Below are positions 8,350-17,600 of a stretch of 64,000 bases of DNA, one piece after another. The stretch lies in NCBI RefSeq assembly GCF_000418325.1, contig NC_021658.1:434001-498000 (forward strand). Reading direction: 5' to 3'. The translations under genes were made by a program, and so were the position numbers. The DNA comes from Sorangium cellulosum So0157-2. GTDB taxonomy: Bacteria; Myxococcota_A; Polyangia; Polyangiales; Polyangiaceae. The notes beneath the pieces were generated by a model. It saw only the letters and a program-made list of their open reading frames with translations, searched no databases and had not been told where the DNA came from. Numbering within the stretch: position 1 is the first letter of the stretch; every line of letters starts with the position of its first letter.

Positions 8350-10526
8350 ACAGGGCGACAACGATGCGACGCGCGACGCTGAGCTCCACGCTGCTCCTTG
8401 CGACAGGCCTCGCCGGCGCCCTGCTCGGCGCGGGCGCCTGCGGCCCCGACCCCGCGCCCGGCGCGCCGGGGACGCCCGAGGCGCCGGCCATCGAGGACGA
8501 CGCGGGCGCGCGCCCGACGCCCGAGCTCCCGGACGCCGGCGCGGACCGGCCGGTCGAGGCGGCGAAGGATCCGCTCGCGCGCTGCCAGGACTCCGACGCG
8601 GCGTTCGTGCGCCGCGCCCACCTGGCGACGCTGGGGCGGAGGCCGCGCAGCCAGGACGAGGTGCGCTTCTACACCGACCTCATCCGGCAGGTCGACGGCG
8701 GCGCGCCGCTCGCCGAGGGCGCGCCGCTCAGCGCGGGGCGGCGCTACGCGGTGCTCGCCATGATCAAGACGTCGCAGCTCGACTACCTCCGCCGGTGGAC
8801 GGACTTCTACCTGGACAGCCTGCGCGTCGTGCGCGCCACGGAGAGCTCCGCGAAGTGCTTCTCGACGCTCCTCAGCGCCGACGGCGAAGCCCGCCGGAAG
8901 GCCGCCGAGCGCGTGCGGCGCGAGCCGGCGCGCGCCCAGGGCGACGAGTTCTCGATGCTGGATCTGATGCTCGGCTCGCTTGAGGGCGACGATGTCTCGC
9001 CGATCTACGTCGCGAACCTGTTCAGCATCGTGTCGCAGAGCTTCGAGGGCGCGAACGCGGACCCGGTGAAGCTCGAGCTCGCGCGCCGGCAGAACTTCGG
9101 CGCGCGGTTCAGCGGCGCCTACCTGCACCGGGACATCGTGTGCCTGCGCTGCCACAACGGCGAGGCGTCGGTCACCTTCGACCCGGAGCCGAGCAAGAAC
9201 CGGTTCTTCCCGCTGCCGGGCCTCTTGGAGAAGAGCCTGTTCACGGACTCGAGCGGCCCCCCGGAGAAGGACGGCCACGACGGCATCGCCCGGGCCTACG
9301 GCGTGTTCCGCTTCGGCGGGTTCTCGGTCGCGTCGATGGCCGACGCCGCGCCGCTGCCCGTCGTGCTCCCGAACGCGGTGGTGAGGCCGTGGGGCTGGAC
9401 CGCGGCGTGCGGCGAGTTCTTCTCGGAGATCACCGACGATCCGGCGGGGGTCGACGCGCTCCTCGGCAGCGTGCGCGGCGCGCGCACGTCGATGTGGGAC
9501 CTGTCCGCCGCGCTGCAGCGGGGCTTCGTCGGGCTGCGCCAGCACGGCCTCTCGCGCGGCGAGCGCGGCGAGATCCCGAACCCCGACGAGGCGCTCGCGT
9601 ACCTCGTGTCGGCGCACATCGCCGAGGAGGTGTGGCGCGAGGTCATCGGCACGCCGCTCACCGTCGCGCACTACTACCCCCGCAGCGCCGCGTCGCGCGG
9701 CGAGCTGCTGCGCGTCACCGAGGCGTTCCTCGCCTCGGGCTTCTCGCACGTCCGCCTGCTCCTCGAGGTGCTCCGGAGCCCCGGGTTCAACCTGCAGGCG
9801 CCGGAGGACGGCTGCGCGGACGAGCCGTACGCGTTCGCCCCCCTGTTCGACCCGTGGATCATCGCCGAGGAGGACCCCGCGCGCCGCAGGAACAGCGTCG
9901 GGGACGCGATCGCGCCGCTGTCGGGCCGGACGCTGCTGAGCGCGGCCCACGGCGCGCTCGACTGGCCTGCGCCGATCGCCGTGCCGATCGCCGACGCGGC
10001 GTTCCTCGGCGCGATCGGCGTGTTCGTGGACGACGGCCAGCCCGGGCACCGGGGGCTGGACTTCCAGGCGCGCCTCGTCTGGGAGGACCGGTTCGCCGCG
10101 TGCGATATCGCCCCGGAGGGCGACCTCGTGGCGCGGCTCCTCGAGGCGGCGTCGGAGCGGCCGGACGCCACCGTGGCCGACCTGATCGCGGCGCTCAAGG
10201 ACCGCATCGTCGGCGACCCCGGGCTCGGCGACGCGGGCGAGCGCGAGGCGCTCGAGCAGGTCCTCGGCGCCTCGCTCGACGCCGAGGTGGCGGCGCTCGA
10301 TCCCGAGGAGATCGAGCGCCGGGTGCGCGGCGTGTGCGGGGCGCTGCTCGAGTCGCCGCAGTTCATGTTGGGCACGCTGGTGCCGCGCGGCGTCGAGGCG
10401 ACCCCGAGGCTCACGCCGCCCGACGCCGCCTACGGCGCGGCCTGCGCGCGGCTCGCGGCCGAGCCGCCCATCGACGGCTTCGAGGTCGAGTGCGCCCCAG
10501 GCGGCGTCCGGTTGCGGAGGGAGTGA
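8346..10526 (+). CDS. DUF1549/DUF1553-like cytochrome lipoprotein
   Basis: Large lipoprotein (726 aa) translationally coupled to the DUF1501 gene by ATGA overlap. The leader ends in LGAGACGPD (lipobox) and is followed by a Pro/Ala/Asp linker. The segment FVRRAHLATLGRRPRSQDEV resembles the opening of DUF1549. A single heme motif CLRCH sits at about 265 in the context where DUF1549 proteins carry CxQCH. Later, VWREVIGTPLTVAHYYPRS and LLEVLRSPGFNLQ match the DUF1553 pattern of a conserved helix, a shared leucine-rich block and an S-x-x-F/Y motif. Presumably outer-membrane or surface bound together with its neighbours. The family assignment rests on motif order and is moderately sure. Confidence 0.72.
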   Translation: MNRATTMRRATLSSTLLLATGLAGALLGAGACGPDPAPGAPGTPEAPAIEDDAGARPTPELPDAGADRPVEAAKDPLARCQDSDAAFVRRAHLATLGRRPRSQDEVRFYTDLIRQVDGGAPLAEGAPLSAGRRYAVLAMIKTSQLDYLRRWTDFYLDSLRVVRATESSAKCFSTLLSADGEARRKAAERVRREPARAQGDEFSMLDLMLGSLEGDDVSPIYVANLFSIVSQSFEGANADPVKLELARRQNFGARFSGAYLHRDIVCLRCHNGEASVTFDPEPSKNRFFPLPGLLEKSLFTDSSGPPEKDGHDGIARAYGVFRFGGFSVASMADAAPLPVVLPNAVVRPWGWTAACGEFFSEITDDPAGVDALLGSVRGARTSMWDLSAALQRGFVGLRQHGLSRGERGEIPNPDEALAYLVSAHIAEEVWREVIGTPLTVAHYYPRSAASRGELLRVTEAFLASGFSHVRLLLEVLRSPGFNLQAPEDGCADEPYAFAPLFDPWIIAEEDPARRRNSVGDAIAPLSGRTLLSAAHGALDWPAPIAVPIADAAFLGAIGVFVDDGQPGHRGLDFQARLVWEDRFAACDIAPEGDLVARLLEAASERPDATVADLIAALKDRIVGDPGLGDAGEREALEQVLGASLDAEVAALDPEEIERRVRGVCGALLESPQFMLGTLVPRGVEATPRLTPPDAAYGAACARLAAEPPIDGFEVECAPGGVRLRRE

Positions 10527-10528
10527 CC

Positions 10529-11812
10529 ATGGCCACCTCGCGGCTCCGTGCACCGGGACGTCCTTGCCTGCTCCTCGGCGCGATCCTTCTCGCGTCGTGC
10601 TCCGACGGCGGCCGCGGCCCGCCGTCGAGCGGCGAGGGCGCCTCCGCGTCGACCGGATCGAGCGCCTCCGCGTCGACCGGCGACGACCCGGTCGCGGCGC
10701 GCTTCCCGACGCCGCGGGCCCTCTACGAGGGCGCCGTCGCGCCGTCGTGCGCGGGCGCCGAGGGCAGCTGCCACCGCGGCTGGGCGCAGCCCGAGCTGTC
10801 GTCGTTCGAGGCGTTCATCGCGACGGCGGGCGCGTTCTGCCAGACCGGCGTCGGCGATCCGCGCGCGATCGTCGACGGCTGCGAGCGCCCGGGCGACCGC
10901 CTGGTGTTCGCGGACGGCGTCGAGCGCGCGCTGCTGCGCGTGATCGTCCCCGAGGGCGCGCCGCGGGTCCCCGCCGAGGTGACGGTGGCGCTGGACGGCC
11001 CCGCGGGCGACGTGAGCGCGGTGGCGCGGGTGCGCGCGCCGGTCGTGGAGGGCCAGGCCGAGCTCCGGCAGGAGCTCCGCGGCGTCGTGTTCACGCCGCT
11101 CGAGCCCGCGTCGCGGCTGCGGCTCGACCTGAGCCGGGCGGGCGAGGACGTGGCGCGGGCGTTCGACCTGCGGCGCTGGCCGCGGCGGGGGGCCGACGTC
11201 GTCGTCGGGGACGCGAACGGCAACGGCCGTGACGCCGCCGGCGCCGGGCTGAGGCAGCTCGTGCCCGGGAGGCCCGAGCGGAGCTTCCTCTACCTGCGGC
11301 TCCTCGGCGACGAGCTCGGGCCGCGCATGCCGCTCGTCGAGGACGGCTGGTCCGAGGAGGCGACGCGGGCGCTCTACTGCTTCGTGCGCGGGCTGCCGGA
11401 GGGCTGGCAGCCGGACACGCGCGTCGCCGACGAGCCCATCGCGTACGCGGGGTGCCCGAGCGGCCCGGAGGACGGCGGTCCTGCGGCGTCGGACTACGAG
11501 GCGGTGCAGGCGATCTTCGACCAGCGCTGCGCGTCGGGCCCGTGCCACGGCGCCGAGCGCGCGTCGGGGCTCGACCTGCGGCGGGCCGCGCTCGCCGGGG
11601 GAGAGGTCATCGGCGCGCCGTCCCACGAGGTGCCGGGCCGGGCGCTGATCGCGCCGGGCGCGGCGGACGAGAGCTACCTGGTTTGCAAGATCGAGCCCGG
11701 CTGCGCCGAGCGGGCCCAGGGCACCGCGCCGATGCCCGTCGGGGGAGCGCTCGGCGCCGAGGAGCGGGCGGCGATCCGCGCGTGGATCGAGGCCGGGGCG
11801 AAGCTGGACTGA
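10529..11812 (+). CDS. Cytochrome-like lipoprotein with C-Xn-CH motifs
   Basis: Lipoprotein of 427 aa with lipobox LLASC and a Ser/Ala/Thr linker that contains a duplicated ASASTG segment. Two places resemble planctomycete-type cytochrome c domains but lack a standard CxxCH: PSCAGAEGSCHRGW (six residues between Cys and Cys-His) and RCASGPCHGAE (four residues). A calcium-loop-like DANGNGRD stretch and a late LVCKIEPGC...PMPVGG block, where such domains place the Met/Pro ligand region, are also seen. It starts two bases after the previous stop and belongs to the same operon. Covalent heme is possible but not shown by canonical motifs. Confidence 0.72.
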   Translation: MATSRLRAPGRPCLLLGAILLASCSDGGRGPPSSGEGASASTGSSASASTGDDPVAARFPTPRALYEGAVAPSCAGAEGSCHRGWAQPELSSFEAFIATAGAFCQTGVGDPRAIVDGCERPGDRLVFADGVERALLRVIVPEGAPRVPAEVTVALDGPAGDVSAVARVRAPVVEGQAELRQELRGVVFTPLEPASRLRLDLSRAGEDVARAFDLRRWPRRGADVVVGDANGNGRDAAGAGLRQLVPGRPERSFLYLRLLGDELGPRMPLVEDGWSEEATRALYCFVRGLPEGWQPDTRVADEPIAYAGCPSGPEDGGPAASDYEAVQAIFDQRCASGPCHGAERASGLDLRRAALAGGEVIGAPSHEVPGRALIAPGAADESYLVCKIEPGCAERAQGTAPMPVGGALGAEERAAIRAWIEAGAKLD

Positions 11813-11830
11813 GCCGGAGACACCGAAGCG

Positions 11831-12787
11831 ATGGCACCCACTCGAGCGATGGAGAGCGGAAGCATGTCTGGGAAGCGATGGCCTGGAGCGCGCCTTGCGC
11901 CCGGCGGCGCGGCGGGGCCGGCGCTGCTCGGCGCGCTGCTGTGCGCGCTGATCCTCCCGTCCTGCAAGGGCGACGGCGGCGGGGCCCCTCCCGCGGCCGC
12001 GGCGCCGTCGCTCGCGTGCGGCGACCGGACGGTGCAGCGAGGGAACGAGTGCGTGGCCGAGCCGGAGGGCACGCCGCCCGCGGTGCGGTGCGGGCCAGGG
12101 ACCACGCCGGTGGCGGGCGAGTGCGTTGCGGTGCAGACCTCGGACGGCGGCGACCTCATCGACGCGGAGGTGGACCTGTCCGGCAGCGGGTTCCTCCCGG
12201 CGTGCATCGATGCGCCGCCCGGCCCGGCCGCGAGCCACGGGAGCTGCGTCGTGGTCGACGGGGCCATGGTCACCTGCAATCCCATCACCAACGAGGGGTG
12301 CGAAGGGCAGGTGGGGCACTGCGGTTACGATGCCTTCGCCGGCTTCTTCCAGTGTCTCTGGCAGGCGGGCGACGCGGAGAGCTGCGAGACCTGCTCCGTC
12401 GCGTTCGAGACCTGCGGCCCGGGGCTCACGTGCAGGGGCGGCCTCTACGCGTGCCAGCGATACTGCTGCGATGACGGCGATTGCGGGGAGGGCGCGGCGT
12501 GCGTGCCGCAGCCGCCCTTGCCGTTCGGCATCTGCCAGGCGCAGCGCTCCGACGCGTTCGCGCACCTGAGCGACCTCCGCCCGCCGGACCCCGGCGCGGG
12601 CGTCGGGGGCTGGTCCGGCGAGGGCGGCTGGTGGGGGGAAGGTGGTTGGTCGGGGGAAGGTGGTTGGTCGGGGGAAGGTGGGTTCGGCGAGGGCGGCTTC
12701 GGAGAGGGCGGGTGGTCGGGAGAAAGCGGCGCCGGAGGCCGAGATGCGGGCGCGGGCGGCGCGGCAGGCGGCGAACCGCGCCCTTGA
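11831..12787 (+). CDS. Cys-rich lipoprotein with Gly-Trp-Ser-Glu repeats
   Basis: Secreted lipoprotein, fourth gene of the DUF1501 set. Three in-frame ATGs (11831, 11849, 11864) precede the signal peptide; 11864 has a GGAG nine bases upstream and may be the real start. The lipobox is LILPSC. The middle (about 55-230) holds over 20 cysteines, many in CxxxC or CC pairs (ESCETCSVAFETC, RYCCDDGDCGEG), suggesting disulfide-linked small domains. The C-terminus is a run of GEGGWSGEGG/GEGGFGEGG repeats, very Gly, Trp and Glu rich. No enzymatic motif is seen; it is probably a surface or structural protein. Confidence 0.75.
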   Translation: MAPTRAMESGSMSGKRWPGARLAPGGAAGPALLGALLCALILPSCKGDGGGAPPAAAAPSLACGDRTVQRGNECVAEPEGTPPAVRCGPGTTPVAGECVAVQTSDGGDLIDAEVDLSGSGFLPACIDAPPGPAASHGSCVVVDGAMVTCNPITNEGCEGQVGHCGYDAFAGFFQCLWQAGDAESCETCSVAFETCGPGLTCRGGLYACQRYCCDDGDCGEGAACVPQPPLPFGICQAQRSDAFAHLSDLRPPDPGAGVGGWSGEGGWWGEGGWSGEGGWSGEGGFGEGGFGEGGWSGESGAGGRDAGAGGAAGGEPRP

Positions 12788-12912
12788 GACAAGGTCCTTC
12801 GCTCCTCCGGAATCGAGCGCGCCTGCTCCTCCCGGCGTTCCCGCATGCGACATGGCGCCGCAGGACAACGTGTCGCATGGGCGCGCCGCAGGACAGCGCG
12901 TACACAGGCCTC

Positions 12913-13728
12913 ATGAGACGCCGACAAATCTTGGACCTCGCTGCCGTGAGCGCCGCGCTCGCCACCCTGCAAACGCTCGGCGGATGCGCGCAGGACGGCG
13001 CCGCTCCTGGGCAGTCGCCCACAACCCCCGAAGGAGAGAGCTCCCCCATGCAGCACATCGCCATGCTGATTTATCCGGGCTTCACCGCGCTCGATCTCAT
13101 CGGTCCCCAGACCGCGTTCAGCATTCTCGAGGATACGAAAATACACCTCGTGTGGAAGACGCTCGACCCCATTACGACGGACTCGGGCATCACCCTCTCC
13201 CCCACGGCGACCTTCGACACGTGTCCCGAGGAGCTCGAGATCCTCTTCGTTCCGGGCGGCGTCGCGGGCACGATCGCCGTGATGAAGGACGGCGAGGTCC
13301 TCGATTTCCTCGCGGCGCGCGCCGAGCAGGCGAGCTACGTGACGAGCGTTTGCACGGGGTCGCTCGTGCTCGGCGCGGCGGGGCTGCTCCGCGGGTACCG
13401 CGCGACCACGCACTGGGCATTCCGCGAGGTCTTGCCCCTCCTCTCGGCCGAGCGCGTCGATGCGCGCTACGTCGAGGACCGGAACCGCATCACGGGCGGC
13501 GGCGTGACGTCAGGCATCGATTTCGGCCTCCGGATCGCCGCCAAGATGCGGGGCGAGGCGGCCGCGCAGACGGCGCAGCTCGTGATGGAGTACGACCCGG
13601 ATCCGCCGTTCCAGGCGGGCTCGCCCGAGTCCGCGCCCGCGGCGGTGGTGGAGGGGCTGCGCGGCCGCATCGCGCAGCCGCTCGCGCAGGCCAAAGAGGC
13701 CGCGGAGCTGGCCGCGGTGCGCTGGTGA
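12913..13728 (+). CDS. DJ-1/PfpI family protein (isonitrile hydratase-like) with lipoprotein leader
   Basis: DJ-1/PfpI fold protein closest in motif to isonitrile hydratase: QHIAMLIYPGFTALDLIGP opens the domain and the nucleophile elbow SVCTGSLVLGAAGLL places Cys147. The N-terminus from ATG 12913 is an export leader (MRRRQILDLA, hydrophobic stretch, lipobox LGGC at 25) followed by a short Pro/Ser/Glu linker. An ATG at 13048 sits behind a strong AAGGAG (13031-13036) and would give the usual cytosolic protein, so either start could be used. The leader-bearing form would be unusual for this family. Length from 12913 is 271 aa. Confidence 0.82.
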   Translation: MRRRQILDLAAVSAALATLQTLGGCAQDGAAPGQSPTTPEGESSPMQHIAMLIYPGFTALDLIGPQTAFSILEDTKIHLVWKTLDPITTDSGITLSPTATFDTCPEELEILFVPGGVAGTIAVMKDGEVLDFLAARAEQASYVTSVCTGSLVLGAAGLLRGYRATTHWAFREVLPLLSAERVDARYVEDRNRITGGGVTSGIDFGLRIAAKMRGEAAAQTAQLVMEYDPDPPFQAGSPESAPAAVVEGLRGRIAQPLAQAKEAAELAAVRW

Positions 13729-13785
13729 GGCGCGGCGCGTCGACCCCGAGACCCCGCTGATGCCTCGCGCGCCGGACGGGGCGCG

Positions 13786-14550
13786 TCAGCTCGTCCGGAA
13801 GGCGCGGTAGAGCTCGTCGCGCCACGCGACAAGGTCGGCGTAGCGATCGCGCAGCTCGGGGTCGGAGAAGCTCCGGCGGCTGGCGGCGCCGAGCTTCAGC
13901 GCGGCGGGCGGCGCCACGTTCACGAGCGCCTGGCTCATCGCGATGTCGGCGAACGTGAAGCGGCCGAGGAGCGTCCTCGGCGCGTCGACCGACGGGCCCG
14001 GCGGCGCGCTCCGCGCGAGCGTCGCGCGGAGCTCGTCCAGCGCCGCGACCATCGTCCGCAGGTGCGCCTCGGCGCCGTCCTCGTGGCCGCCGTACTTGCG
14101 CAGGGTGCGGCGGACGCCCAGCCCGCCGAGCCGCGCGGCGAGGGGGGCGTACGCGCGCCGGATCGGCGGCGGGGCCATCTCGGCGAGCGCCTCGTCGTCG
14201 GCCAGCATGCGCGACAGCGCGCGGGCGCGCCCGGCGGCGAGCGCGCGCTCCGACAGGTCGATGAGCCGCGCGATCTCGGCCTCGTGCTCGGCCGGGAACA
14301 GCGTCGGACCTGCGCCGCGCCCGTCGGCCCAGCGCGCGATGTCGGCCGAGTCCGCGAGCACGCGCCCGTCGTCGGCGGTGAGCACCGGCACGGAGACGCG
14401 GCCGGTGAGCCGGCGGAGCTTCACCCGGAGCGCCGGCTCGCCGACGAGCGGCTGGTAGTGCCGGAAGGTGTACGGCACGCCGCGGACGTCGAGCGCCCAG
14501 CGCGCCTTCTCGGTCCACGGCGAGAACACGAGGCCCAGGAGCTCGGTCAT
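13786..14550 (-). CDS. Glutathione S-transferase family protein
   Basis: Cytoplasmic GST-like protein of 254 aa. The N-terminal thioredoxin-fold half contains FSPWTEKARWALDVRGVPY, with Ser/Trp/Thr where GSTs bind the glutathione thiol, then SVPVLTADDGRVLADSADIARW, which carries the cis-Pro and the Ser that holds the gamma-glutamyl group. The C-terminal half is helical, with a late FTFADIAMSQAL segment matching the conserved GST N-capping box region. Substrate cannot be inferred. It ends 57 bases from the DJ-1 gene, convergent with it. Confidence 0.87.
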   Translation of the reverse strand: MTELLGLVFSPWTEKARWALDVRGVPYTFRHYQPLVGEPALRVKLRRLTGRVSVPVLTADDGRVLADSADIARWADGRGAGPTLFPAEHEAEIARLIDLSERALAAGRARALSRMLADDEALAEMAPPPIRRAYAPLAARLGGLGVRRTLRKYGGHEDGAEAHLRTMVAALDELRATLARSAPPGPSVDAPRTLLGRFTFADIAMSQALVNVAPPAALKLGAASRRSFSDPELRDRYADLVAWRDELYRAFRTS

Positions 14551-14642
14551 GGCGCCGGCAGCCTACCACACGCGCCCTCGGCCGATCGCCCGCCGAGGGC
14601 GCGGCTCCTCGCCGGCGGCCCTCGGGCCCACCCCGGGCGATC

Positions 14643-17600
14643 TCACGCGCCGGCGTCGATCTCGACCCAGATCGACTCGGGCGCGTCGAACCCCTTGAGC
14701 CGGAACGCGCCCGCCCGGCGGAAGTCCGCGCGCGCCGCGTCGGGGAGCGCGGCGGCCGCCGCGCGCGAGAGCGTCACCCGGCCGGGGCGCGGCAGGGCGA
14801 CCCCGGAGCTCGGCTCGTCCGCGCGATCCTCCTCGGTGACCGCCTCGATCCGGAAGAGCCGGTGGACCTCCGCGCCGAGGACGTCGTGATCGCTCATCCG
14901 CACCCGGCCCCAGTGGACGATGAGGCGGAGCTCGGCAGCGTCGCCGACGGCGCCGCGGAGCACGCGGGCCGCCTCGACGGCGCGGGCCACCGTGGAATAG
15001 ACCGCGAGGTACCCGTCGCCGGTCCCCTTGACGAGGCGCGGGCTCGTCGACCCGCGCAGGGCGCCGCGGAGCCGGTGGAGGTGGTCGACGAAGCTCGTAT
15101 CGCCGATGTCCTGGAGCAGGCGGGTCGATCGGACGATATCGATGAGCAGCATCGCCACCTCCACCCGGTCGGTCAGCTCGGGCTCCTCCTCCCGGCGCGC
15201 TGCCGGGAAGAGCTCGAGGAGCGCGATGTGGAGCTCGTCCCAGTGGATGCGCTCCAGGTGCGCGCTGAGGCGGGCGAAGGTGGGGGAGGCGGCGATCGTC
15301 CGGCGCGCGGCGCCTTCGCCCTCGCCGTCGGCGATATCGGCCGAGAGGCGGTCGAGGAGGGAGAACACCGCGTCGCCGATCTCCTCGTCGGCGTCCGGGC
15401 GCCGGAAGAGCTCGCGCTGGACGTCGACCACGAGGTCCCAGTGGCGGGGCCAGGGCTCCCCGTGGCCGATGACGACGTTGCGGATCGCGTTGAACTGGCC
15501 GCCGCCGGGGAGAGGCTCGATCAGCGCGCGCAGGGAAGGGTGGAGCAGGTAATACCGCGAGCGCGGCAGCGCGTGGCGCGAGCCGACCACGGCGTCGTGC
15601 GGCTGGCGGAAGCGCTGGACCTGGCGCTCGGCCCCGGGCTCGTCGCCGATGACGCCGAGCAGGCCGCACTCGAAGAGCTCGCGGAAAGGGTGGTAGACGT
15701 CGTCGGCGTCCCGGCCGTGAGCGTCGAAGTACGCGCGGTCGACCTGGTGAAACTTGCACCACACCTCGACCAGCTCGTCGTGGGTGAGGACGTCGCTGGG
15801 GAGCAGGGCGAGGAACTCGGCCCGCTTGTCGCGGTGGCGGAGCACCTCGAGGAAGACGCGCATCTCGTCGAAGATGTTGGCGACGAGGAGGCCGGCGCTG
15901 GTGCTCTGCACGATGCGCGTGAAGGTGCGCTCGTCGAGGGCCTGTCGGTTGCGCGAGATCTCCGAGGCGAGGATCACGAGATCGCGCGGCCGCCCGAGGG
16001 TGTGCCGGCAGAGGAAGTCGAACGTCGACTCGCCGCGGGACGAGCGCCCCGCGCGCACCTCGTCGAGGTGGATGAACTCGCGGAGCGGCAGCCTCTCGTA
16101 ATAATACGTGAGCTTCTCGAGCAGCTCGAAGAGCTCGTGCTTTTCGTAGCGGAGCCTCGCGGTCGCGCCGAAGAGGTTGTTCTTGATGTCGGACTCGTAG
16201 GCCGAGAACGCCTCCTCCCGGATCGTGGCGAAGATCTTGACGTGCGGGTTGGCGTTCATCAGGTCCCACGCGGCCTCGATCATCCCGGCTTGCATGTGGA
16301 TCCACGCGTCCCGCGGCAGCCCCCGGAGCGCCTGATCGAGCTTGTCGATGAAGATGAAGACGCCGCTGTGGAGCGAGCGGAGCCGCCGCTCGAGCGGGCG
16401 CTCCAGCGCGTCGACGACCTGGTTGATCTGGCGGACGGTCATCGAGAGGAGCTCCTTCAGCACCATCGTCGGCTCGACCGGCCGGCCCTCGAGGAGCCCG
16501 CGCAGGTTCCGGGGGAGCGGCGAGAGGTCCTCGAGATCGCCGGCGCCGGCGCCGGACTGGTAGGAGACGATCGACAGGCGGAGGCTGAAGCTCCAGAGCC
16601 GCTTGCAGTCGTGGAGCCGCGACATGAGATCGCGCTGGGGCTGGTCGACGCTGGGCAGGTCGCCCATCAGATCGAGGTACGGCCGCCCTTCCGGGATGAA
16701 CTGCACGGCGGCGTGGCGGCGCTCGCGGCCGGTCGCGAGGTAGATCTCGCTGAGGACCGAGCGCTTGTACGTGAGGAGGAGGGTCTTGCCGAGCCCCTTG
16801 CTCCCCGAGACGAAGTGCTTCTTGGCGCTGTCGAGGAACTCGCGGACCACGGTGTTCTTGAACGTCAGGTCCTTGAGGGCGCCGATGTCGATCTGGTTGC
16901 CGTCCGAGATCCAGCTGTGGTCTTTCGGGAGGTCGGGCGGGCCGCCGGGGGGCGGCCTCTGCGCGGGCCTGTCCGGCGGGCGGCCGGCGAGCGCCCGGAG
17001 CGCCTCGAGGAGCTCGCCGGCGGAGGCGAACCGGCGGTCGCGGTCGCGGTGGGTCGCCCGGGCGAACCAGGCGTCGAAGCCGCTCGGGACCTCGGCCAGC
17101 CGCGACGGCGCCGGCGGGACGTCGAAGCAGATCTTGTGGACCAGCTCGTACAGCGACTCGCCGCGGAAGGGCCGGCGCCCGGTCATGCACTCGTAGGCGA
17201 TCACGCCGAGCGACCACAGGTCCGCGCGGTGATCGACGCCGCGGGCGTTGGCGATCTGCTCCGGGCTCATGTAGCTCACGGTGCCCAGGGTCGCGCCCGC
17301 GTCGGTCTGCGGCGTCCCCTGGCGATCGAGCCCGAGGTCCTCGAGCTTGACGATCCCGAAGTCGAGGACCTTGCAGAGCGGGCGATCGTCGTCGACGAGG
17401 AAGATGTTGGCCGGCTTGATGTCGCGGTGGACGACGCCGAGGCGGTGGGCCTTGCCGAGCGCGCTGCAGACGTCGCCGAGGACCGCGACCGTCTCCTCGT
17501 AGGAGAGCGGCCCGCGGGCGATCCGCTCGGCCAGGTCCTCGCCGCGGAGGAGCTCCATGGCGATGTAAGGCACCTGCGTCGCGGCATCGACGTTGAAGTC

